From a virus, in the IMG/VR virus record IMGVR_UViG_3300025102_000256, positions 1 through 25,594 of that record: a DNA stretch of 25,594 nt; one strand, given 5' to 3'. Positions 9,309 to 14,869 of this stretch are shown one piece after another. Position 1 is the stretch's first letter. The number at the start of each line of letters is the position of its first letter. The position numbers and the translations under genes were made by a program. Below the pieces are notes generated by a model, which worked only from the letters and a program-made list of their open reading frames with translations, had not been told where the DNA came from and ran no database searches.

Positions 9309-9641
9309 ATGAATATTAATCCAAAACTTATTATAGAGGCAAACATTAAACGTTTGTCTAAATTTTTTGATCTAACTAAAGATCCTTTTGCTCCAGAAAA
9401 GAAAGCAGAAATTCCATACGATCATTGGTTTGATGATAACCCAAGACCTGAAGAGGAGATAGCAGATAACTATGCTTCACGTCATGAGTACACACCTGAC
9501 TATGAGAAGAGTGCTGAAGAGGTAGTGACCATGCATGAGAAAGCATATAGAATTGCTACAGCAAAGTATAATCCTTTTGCCGTAGGGGGATCTGAACGAT
9601 TAGGTGGGTCTGAAGAATGGCACGATTCAAAACCAGGATAA
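9309..9641 (+). CDS. Hypothetical acidic protein, 110 aa
   Basis: Not recognised. It starts directly after the previous stop. The N-terminus MNINPKLIIEANIKR has an I-x-E/A site with Glu at position 10, the same position as the T4 capsid-targeting cleavage site, although the rest of the peptide differs. The body is acidic and aromatic-rich with Pro (YDHWFDDNPRPEEEIADNY), unlike the basic proteins around it. There is no membrane segment. One base separates its stop from the next ATG. A partner of the neighbouring basic, possibly internal head, proteins is conceivable. Confidence 0.75.
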   Translation: MNINPKLIIEANIKRLSKFFDLTKDPFAPEKKAEIPYDHWFDDNPRPEEEIADNYASRHEYTPDYEKSAEEVVTMHEKAYRIATAKYNPFAVGGSERLGGSEEWHDSKPG

Positions 9642-9642
9642 T

Positions 9643-9933
9643 ATGAAAAATTTTAAAAAGATAAGAGAACAAGCACTTCGTCAACAGGTTAGACAGACTG
9701 AAGTTTTCTCTGAAGGTGATCATATAATGAATTCTAATACAGGAGACAAAGGAGTTATAAAAAGGAAGGGTGGTAACTATGTTATTGCTATTTCAGAGCA
9801 TGGACAGATGTTTCGTGCATGGATAAAGGATATTAGACTCATCAATTACGATGAGAGTATAAATAAAGAAAGAAAAAGTACTATCTTCACACATGGAAAG
9901 GCAAAAACCAGTCAACAGTGTTCAACACAATGA
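9643..9933 (+). CDS. Small beta-rich (SH3/KOW-like) hypothetical protein, 96 aa
   Basis: Start chosen at the ATG one base after the previous stop; an in-frame GTG at 9604 would lie far inside the upstream gene. The N-terminus MKNFKKIREQALRQQ is basic and helical. The middle (EGDHIMNSNTGDKGVIKR to WIKDIRLI) reads like a compact SH3-like barrel with the GD...G.I.RKG.NYV pattern of KOW-type folds, which often bind nucleic acid or protein. The last 20 residues are polar and probably disordered. It overlaps the following gene by 41 nt in a different frame. Function unknown. Confidence 0.75.
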   Translation: MKNFKKIREQALRQQVRQTEVFSEGDHIMNSNTGDKGVIKRKGGNYVIAISEHGQMFRAWIKDIRLINYDESINKERKSTIFTHGKAKTSQQCSTQ

Positions 9934-10660
9934 TGAGTATTCGAAAGCACTGATCGAATCGTACTCCAAGTGGATGGGTGGAACAGGTTTCCAGCAATCC
10001 GAACCAATTGCTCTTGCCGAGGATGGAATTCCTGCCGAGCAGAAGCAAGGTAGTGGTGAAGGTGGTGGAGAATTTGAGACCCCTATTGGTAAGGTTCCTG
10101 CAGTTGAGAAGGATGAGTCAACATCTATCCCTGAACTACAGAAGAAAGGTGGTGAAGATAACTTCACAATCAAAGATCCAAAAGCAAATGCTGGACTACC
10201 TGATCCTGCTACAAATTTACGTATTGGTGCTGGTGTTAAGCAGTCTCATGGTGCTGCTATTAGAGATGTAACCAAGGTTGCTGCAGAAGAAGTAGAACAT
10301 GTTGTTGAGAAAGAAGAGTGTTGTAAGAAATGTGGTTCAAAAGACCATGTAACAAAAGAATGTAAAGCAACTAAAGAAGAAGTAGAGACCTATCAGTGGG
10401 ATGTAGTTAACGAAGCATTAGAAATTCTTGGTGAACTAACTGAATCAAAGTATCATGTACGTGGTGCTAAACTATCAGATTTAAAAGAGAGAACAGAGAC
10501 TACTACACAGAGACTGTTTAAGTATAGTAAAAGATTACAAGAAAAGAAAGCAGCAAAGGATTATGATGGAGATGGTAAGGTAGAGAGTGGTAAGGATGAG
10601 TACTTTGGTTCCAAAGATAAGGCAATCAAAAAAGCAATGGGTAAGAAAGCAAAAAAGTAG
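9893..10660 (+). CDS. CCHC zinc-knuckle protein with DxDxDG tail, 255 aa
   Basis: Largely disordered Gly/Glu/Lys-rich protein. Residues 144-157 form a canonical zinc knuckle, C-x2-C-x4-H-x4-C (CKKCGSKDHVTKEC), flanked by a Glu-rich helix. Around 168-215 is a helical segment, and the C-terminus carries KDYDGDGKVESGKDEY followed by a Lys-rich helix; this DxDxDG calcium-loop-like tail recurs in several proteins of marine T4-like phages as I remember them. The N-terminal region contains ALIESYSKW, with an L-I-E/S site that could suit the gp21 prohead protease. The zinc knuckle suggests single-stranded nucleic-acid binding. The start at 9893 overlaps the upstream gene by 41 nt; the next in-frame Met is residue 28. 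Confidence 0.8.
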   Translation: MERQKPVNSVQHNDEYSKALIESYSKWMGGTGFQQSEPIALAEDGIPAEQKQGSGEGGGEFETPIGKVPAVEKDESTSIPELQKKGGEDNFTIKDPKANAGLPDPATNLRIGAGVKQSHGAAIRDVTKVAAEEVEHVVEKEECCKKCGSKDHVTKECKATKEEVETYQWDVVNEALEILGELTESKYHVRGAKLSDLKERTETTTQRLFKYSKRLQEKKAAKDYDGDGKVESGKDEYFGSKDKAIKKAMGKKAKK

Positions 10661-10665
10661 ATGGG

Positions 10666-11160
10666 GTGGGCAAGAAGAAGGTTGGACATGATTGCTCATC
10701 TAAAGTAAAACACGAAGAGTATGGTGTAGGAGATTGCATTAAAGAAATGCATACTCTTGATGAGAATGGTAACATCACACATTATGATGTGCTATTTTCA
10801 GATAGACTTGTTAAGAATGTTTCTGTTGAAAATTTAGAAGTTCTAGTCAGGGAATACCACGAGCATTATATTAATGTTGAAAAGAATCAAGAAGTAGTAT
10901 CAGAAAAGAAAAAGGGTTTAGATGGTAAGGCATGTTGGAAAGGATATAGTCAACGTGGTACTAAAAAGAAAGGTGGTAAGACAGTTGATAACTGTGTGAA
11001 GAATGAGGAAGTAAAAAAGAATAGCAAGGCAAGTATTGAGATTATGCCTGACATTGAGGACGGTGGACGTGATAAAAAGAATAAGAAAAGTAATAAGAAA
11101 TACTTACTAAAGGCTATAAAATCTCAAAAAGATGACAAGCCTGTTAAGAAAACATACTAA
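10666..11160 (+). CDS. Basic protein with KOW-like N-domain and CWKGY/DNC motif, GTG start
   Basis: 164-aa Lys-rich protein. The GTG at 10666 is taken as start because the beta-rich N-terminal unit (HEEYGVGDCIKEM to VENLEVL) begins well before the first in-frame ATG at 10750. An ATG at 10661 is in the wrong frame and meets a stop after 15 codons. The second half holds DGKACWKGYSQRGTKKKGGK...DNC (86-110), a Cys-containing motif seen, as I recall, at the ends of several marine phage proteins, then a Lys-rich tail. It lies 5 nt after the zinc-knuckle gene and is the last gene before the terminator at 11159. A DNA-binding internal protein is plausible but unproven. Confidence 0.75.
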   Translation: MGKKKVGHDCSSKVKHEEYGVGDCIKEMHTLDENGNITHYDVLFSDRLVKNVSVENLEVLVREYHEHYINVEKNQEVVSEKKKGLDGKACWKGYSQRGTKKKGGKTVDNCVKNEEVKKNSKASIEIMPDIEDGGRDKKNKKSNKKYLLKAIKSQKDDKPVKKTY

Positions 11161-11163
11161 ATA
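11157..11163 (+). promoter_or_regulatory. Late-promoter-like CTAAATA motif before lipase gene
   Basis: CTAAATA spans the stop codon of the upstream gene and lies 20 nt before the lipase ATG. It differs by one base from NATAAATA. Its position relative to a hairpin is the same as at 5632, which is the main support. Confidence 0.4.
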
Positions 11164-11181
11164 GCGACAGTTGCTATTTTT
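11159..11181 (+). terminator. Intrinsic terminator between basic-protein cluster and lipase
   Basis: Inverted repeat AAATAGCGA (11159-11167) / TTGCTATTT (11171-11179) with a CAG loop, one G-T wobble, and a run of five T. It ends 3 nt before the lipase ATG at 11184. Confidence 0.65.
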
Positions 11182-11183
11182 AA

Positions 11184-11777
11184 ATGACATTACCAAAGGA
11201 GGTTATCCTTGAGGCACTTAAGTGTTGTAGGGATGTTTATCCTAATGAAAAAGATTTTCTAGTAAGCAGGAAGATTGCAGGACATACCATTCTTGCAGTA
11301 GAAGGAACAAATGAAACAACAGATTGGATTACTAATCTAAAGTTTCTTATTAAACGTGACGATTGTCACAGAGGATTCAAGAACAATGCTAACAGGACAC
11401 TAGCAGAACTAGTGGTAGCATACGAGGGATTGAATCCAGAGAGAAAACTTGTTATAGCAGGTCACTCTCTTGGTGGAGCAACCGCAACATTAATTGCAGA
11501 CTTATTATGGGAGTCAGGCAATACAAATATTGCATTAGTAACTGCTGGATCACCCAGACCAGGTGGACGTAAGTTAAGAAAGAGGATTAAAGATCTTGAA
11601 CATCTTCGGTTTGTGCATGGTGATGACATTGTTCCAGGGACTCCTCCTTGGCTTGCTGGCTATGTACACACTCATCCAGTTGTTAAATTAGATGATGAGA
11701 ACGATACCAGATTTGATGGTGTTGCTGATCATAACATAGGTGACTACTATGATGCTGCAGTGAAGTACTATTCATGA
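11184..11777 (+). CDS. Class 3 lipase-fold hydrolase
   Basis: Alpha/beta hydrolase of the fungal-type lipase (Lipase_3) group. Landmarks appear in family order: EGTNETTDWITNL (40-52, the oxyanion-side G-T...DW..N motif), CHRGF (61-65, the HxGF motif), nucleophile elbow GHSLGG (93-98, Ser95), TAGSPRPGG, HGDDIVPGTPP (145-155, catalytic Asp 147 or 148), and ADHNIGDYY (His183). The triad therefore looks complete. At 197 aa it is compact, with no signal peptide or membrane helix, so it would act in the cytoplasm or be carried in the virion. It could cleave membrane glycerolipids or polyesters. It lies 24 nt downstream of the basic-protein cluster with no clear SD. Confidence 0.9.
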   Translation: MTLPKEVILEALKCCRDVYPNEKDFLVSRKIAGHTILAVEGTNETTDWITNLKFLIKRDDCHRGFKNNANRTLAELVVAYEGLNPERKLVIAGHSLGGATATLIADLLWESGNTNIALVTAGSPRPGGRKLRKRIKDLEHLRFVHGDDIVPGTPPWLAGYVHTHPVVKLDDENDTRFDGVADHNIGDYYDAAVKYYS

Positions 11778-11789
11778 GTTTGGGAGCAG

Positions 11790-11797
11790 TATAAATA
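11790..11797 (+). promoter_or_regulatory. T4 late promoter TATAAATA
   Basis: Exact TATAAATA in the 52-nt gap before the Ig-domain gene, with ATG 32 nt further on and a GGAG Shine-Dalgarno at about 11820. It is the best-formed late promoter in the window, as expected for a virion gene. Confidence 0.8.
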
Positions 11798-11829
11798 ATT
11801 GTTAGCACAGAGTAATTGTTGGAGATACC

Positions 11830-12390
11830 ATGTCTTTATACGGAAGAACTGATAGCAATGCCAATAAAGCGAAAGCAGGAATTGGTCTTGATAATTCATC
11901 ACAAGCAAAGACTGTAGTCTTTGTTGATAACACAGAAGCAGCACTAGCACAAAATAAAGCTCGTGGTATTAATGCTCCTGGATGGTGGTCATACTACACC
12001 TTCACCGATTCAGGTGGAAACACACGTCATAAAGCAGAAATGCTGGTTACTATTGCTAACCCAGACACAACTGAAACACAAGCAGATGATACAATTGCAG
12101 GAGATGCAGCATCTTCAGTAGCAATTGATACTCAACCACAAAATGCTAGTGTTGAAGCGAATGAATCCAACACAGCAACCTTCACAGTTGCAACTACAGT
12201 TACTGGTGCTGGTACAAAAACCTATCAGTGGCAACTTAATCAAGTTGACATTTCAGGTGCAACTAGTGCTTCTTATGAGACTGCAGCAGTTGTTGCTGGA
12301 GATGATGGTGGCAAGTACAGATGTAGAGTTGGTACCTCACAAGGTGCTGTTACCGTAATGTCTGATGAGGCTACACTAACCGTTACTTAA
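11830..12390 (+). CDS. Virion structural protein with C-terminal Ig-like domain
   Basis: 186 aa. The N-terminal half (MSLYGRTDSNANKAKAGIG ... GINAPGWWSYYTFTDSGGN...HKAEMLV) is a domain I recognise from cyanophage particle proteins. A linker leads to an Ig-like beta sandwich (about 96-186) with the YQWQ core strand, the DDGGKYRCRV F-strand signature and a closing EATLTVT strand. Similar Ig domains decorate T4 (Hoc) and other tailed phage capsids and bind weakly to cell-surface carbohydrate, so a decoration or adhesion role is likely. It is preceded by its own late promoter and a GGAG SD. Low-lysine, Ala/Thr-rich composition fits an exposed virion protein. Confidence 0.88.
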   Translation: MSLYGRTDSNANKAKAGIGLDNSSQAKTVVFVDNTEAALAQNKARGINAPGWWSYYTFTDSGGNTRHKAEMLVTIANPDTTETQADDTIAGDAASSVAIDTQPQNASVEANESNTATFTVATTVTGAGTKTYQWQLNQVDISGATSASYETAAVVAGDDGGKYRCRVGTSQGAVTVMSDEATLTVT

Positions 12391-12397
12391 TATGTAA

Positions 12398-12754
12398 ATG
12401 AATTTTGATGAGTTGAATCCCAATAACTGGGTCATGTTTGCGATTAAAAATTATGATAATCCAAACTCTGTTACTTATGAGGATTTTGAAAAGGATCTAA
12501 ATAAAATTAAGTATATCAAAAGATTATTTCGTCGTTATGAAACTCACAATGAGTTGAAGACGCATCTGATTTTAAATCATATTATCGTGATGTATAATGT
12601 TTTTGATGACGCTGCTACACCTCTACTCTTTTATAAGATAGAGGCAACGCACTGGCCAGCACTGAAAGCATTCATGCTGGCATTAAACCGTTTACCCGAT
12701 TCCCTGAATAAGGATATTGATCAAGAATGTCTGAAGCAACTGAATCAAATATAA
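12398..12754 (+). CDS. Conserved hypothetical helical protein, 118 aa
   Basis: All-helical soluble protein (NFDELNPNNWVMFAIKNYDNP at the start, then EDFEKDLNKIKYIKRLFRRY and HLILNHIIVMYNVF). It resembles a small family of unknown function that T4-like phages carry near structural or terminase genes, but I cannot name a role. It begins 7 nt after the Ig gene, so it is probably co-transcribed from the late promoter at 11790. Its end overlaps the next gene by 28 nt. No catalytic residues stand out. Confidence 0.82.
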   Translation: MNFDELNPNNWVMFAIKNYDNPNSVTYEDFEKDLNKIKYIKRLFRRYETHNELKTHLILNHIIVMYNVFDDAATPLLFYKIEATHWPALKAFMLALNRLPDSLNKDIDQECLKQLNQI

Positions 12755-13467
12755 ATGAAATGATGGCAGGTGATGGTTCTGGACTAGCACTGCCACCAGC
12801 GTTTGTGTTTGTGAATACTAAATCACATCGCAAATATAAGAAAAATAATGATAAGGTAGATGGACGCACAAAGGGTGCTAAAACTATGCTCTCTCGTATT
12901 AACAAAAGAAAAATGAAAAAGGAAGAACTTGAAGTTAAAGTAGAACCTATCCAAGAGAAGGCACCTACTGAAACAGAACGTGCTCAAAAGCAGATTCATC
13001 AGATGAAGAAGCTTAAGAGATCAAAAGGACTTCAGAAGAAGAGAGCTGAAGCAAAGAAAGGTATGCAAGATAAGTCTGATGAAATGAACGTACTCATGAG
13101 AGCACGTATGTCTGACTTTAAAAAGAAAGCATCGGATCAGACCAAGAAAGCAGGATCCACAACACAAAAAAATTCTTATGAACCAACTGAAGGTGAAATT
13201 ATGGTAGAAACATATAATGACGTTATCCAAGTTGCTATGGAAGTAGCAACATCAGAACTGAATCCAGCAGGAGAGCATGGATTCGCAAAGATTAAATTTG
13301 ATGATGGAACAGAACAGAACCTTGATAATTTCTCTGCCAAGAGAATTGCTGCTTGCTATGGTCAACTAGATGATACACACAAGAACCAGTTTCAGTATCT
13401 ATTAAACAAAGATGCCTCTACTTATCAGAGTGCTCTTGACTTTGCTATTCGCAGTTCCAGTAAATAA
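12727..13467 (+). CDS. Hypothetical basic coiled-coil protein, 246 aa
   Basis: Not recognised. Residues 35-145 are very rich in Lys/Arg/Glu with heptad-like spacing (MKKEELEVKVEPIQEKAPTE, RAQKQIHQMKKLKRSKGLQ), suggesting a long charged helix. The C-terminal hundred residues form a more ordered helical domain (GEIMVETYNDVIQVAMEVAT ... FSAKRIAACYGQLDD). The opening MSEATESNINEM has an I-N-E/M site that could be processed by the prohead protease, though this is weak. The start ATG is inside the previous gene (28-nt overlap), and 2 nt separate it from the next. Possibly virion or scaffold related, from context only. Confidence 0.8.
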   Translation: MSEATESNINEMMAGDGSGLALPPAFVFVNTKSHRKYKKNNDKVDGRTKGAKTMLSRINKRKMKKEELEVKVEPIQEKAPTETERAQKQIHQMKKLKRSKGLQKKRAEAKKGMQDKSDEMNVLMRARMSDFKKKASDQTKKAGSTTQKNSYEPTEGEIMVETYNDVIQVAMEVATSELNPAGEHGFAKIKFDDGTEQNLDNFSAKRIAACYGQLDDTHKNQFQYLLNKDASTYQSALDFAIRSSSK

Positions 13468-13469
13468 CT

Positions 13470-13844
13470 ATGGCTGAAGGAGTTAACGCTGCCATCCTTG
13501 AACGATTAGAAAAAGTTGTTCAATCTTTGCAAGATAACTCCGTTAAAATGGGGCAACTTCTTGCTGTCCATGATGAGAAGTTAGACAAAGAGGACAGGAT
13601 CGATGCCGTATTATTCGAGAAAGTTGAATCGCTTCATAGAGAAGTCAATCGTTCGACTAAAGAGATTAAGGCAGGATGTGAGAGAGATATTCGCAAGGTA
13701 GATGATCGTCTTCGAGTAATGGAAAAGAAGATGTGGTCTATCTTTGGTGCTCTTGCTGTTATATCTTTCCTAGTTAGTGTACCAGGTCAAAAACTCATGA
13801 CCAATTTTGCATCTGGACCTGCCACGTTGACACAAACAAGGTAA
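13470..13844 (+). CDS. Coiled-coil protein with C-terminal membrane anchor, 124 aa
   Basis: Residues 8-86 form a continuous charged coiled coil (ILERLEKVVQSLQDN, VHDEKLDKEDRID). A single hydrophobic helix follows at about 88-105 (MWSIFGALAVISFLVSV), then a short polar tail. Topology would be a tail-anchored helical bundle at the inner membrane. The gene at 24028 has the same architecture (coiled coil, Trp, then membrane helix), so two members of this type are present. Roles in lysis control or membrane docking are possible but not shown. The -35 box of the gp61 promoter lies inside its last codons. Confidence 0.82.
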   Translation: MAEGVNAAILERLEKVVQSLQDNSVKMGQLLAVHDEKLDKEDRIDAVLFEKVESLHREVNRSTKEIKAGCERDIRKVDDRLRVMEKKMWSIFGALAVISFLVSVPGQKLMTNFASGPATLTQTR

Positions 13845-13855
13845 TTTGATATAAT
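13827..13855 (+). promoter_or_regulatory. Consensus sigma70 promoter for gp61-nrdA-nrdB
   Basis: TTGACA (13827-13832), 17-nt spacer, TATAAT (13850-13855), with an extended -10 TG at 13847-13848. Both boxes are perfect matches to consensus. The expected start is near 13862, 15 nt before the gp61 ATG at 13877. A host-polymerase promoter fits early expression of primase and ribonucleotide reductase. Confidence 0.8.
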
Positions 13856-13876
13856 AATGTTCAGGACAACTGGACT

Positions 13877-14869
13877 ATGAGTTATATTGATCAGAAATAC
13901 ATAGGTCTTGCTTCTGCTTCTTTGACTCTGTTTAAGAAGAAGAAAGCAAACCTGTATAATTTTAGGTGTCCTTATTGTGGGGATAGTCAGAAGAAAAAGA
14001 GTAAGGCAAGGGGTTATATATTCCAAGTCAAGAATGATTACGTATACAAATGTCACAACTGTGGCATGGGTAGAACATTTACAAATTTTCTAAAGGATCA
14101 GAATAAGTTACTCTATGATCAGTATATCATGGAGAGATATAGTGCTGGACTTACTGGTAGAGGATCACAGACACCAGATTTAGTGATACCAGATTCTAAA
14201 CCAGTCTTTAGTAAGAAGGGTAAACCGATAGATTTAGAGAAAGTATCTGATCTAAATATATCACATCCTGCCCGAAAATATCTAGAAGATAGAAAGGTTA
14301 GACTAGACCTTTTCTACTTCTGTCCGAAGTTCAAAGAGTGGACTAACTCCTATAAGCATACCTATGATGATATGCGTGGAGATGAACCACGTATTATTAT
14401 ACCTCTGTATACAGAAGATAATAAATTGTTTGGATTCCAAGGTAGATCCTTGGCAGTTCAACCACAAATGAGATATATTACTATACTGATAGATGAAAAT
14501 CAACCCAAAATATATGGACTCGAAAGGGTCAATCGACTACGACCAGTATACGTCACAGAGGGTCCGTTCGACTCGACCTTCCTTCGCAATTCGATTGCTA
14601 TGTGCGGAAGTGACGTTCATCTTTCTAGTATCGGGATTGGCAGCCCTGTGTGGGTATATGATAACGAGCCAAGAAACCCCGAAATCGTCAAGCACGTTGC
14701 GACTACTGTCTCCTCCGAGCAAGCTGTTGTGATTTGGCCATCAAATATAGTTGAGAAAGATATCAATGATATGGTTCTCGCTGGACATGACGTGCAATCT
14801 ATTGTACAATCAAATACCTACAAGGGTCTGGAAGCACAAGTAAAATTAAACATCTGGAAAAAAGTATGA
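13877..14869 (+). CDS. 61: DNA primase gp61
   Basis: T4 gp61/DnaG-type primase that makes RNA primers for the lagging strand together with gp41. The N-terminal zinc ribbon has CPYCG (C31, C34) and CHNCG (C59, C62). A toprim-like domain follows with YVTEGPFDSTFL (Glu-Gly..Asp) and VWVYDNEPRN supplying the acidic metal-binding residues. The length of 330 aa is near T4 gp61 (342 aa). Codons change in the toprim region (about 14519-14740), where TCG, CCG, GCG and CGC appear that are rare elsewhere. It is driven by the consensus promoter at 13827 and overlaps nrdA by 4 nt. Confidence 0.95.
   Translation: MSYIDQKYIGLASASLTLFKKKKANLYNFRCPYCGDSQKKKSKARGYIFQVKNDYVYKCHNCGMGRTFTNFLKDQNKLLYDQYIMERYSAGLTGRGSQTPDLVIPDSKPVFSKKGKPIDLEKVSDLNISHPARKYLEDRKVRLDLFYFCPKFKEWTNSYKHTYDDMRGDEPRIIIPLYTEDNKLFGFQGRSLAVQPQMRYITILIDENQPKIYGLERVNRLRPVYVTEGPFDSTFLRNSIAMCGSDVHLSSIGIGSPVWVYDNEPRNPEIVKHVATTVSSEQAVVIWPSNIVEKDINDMVLAGHDVQSIVQSNTYKGLEAQVKLNIWKKV

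Noticed and set aside
9604-9642. Upstream GTG start for the 96-aa SH3-like gene
   Set aside because: It would overlap the preceding gene by 38 nt when an ATG one base after that stop is available.
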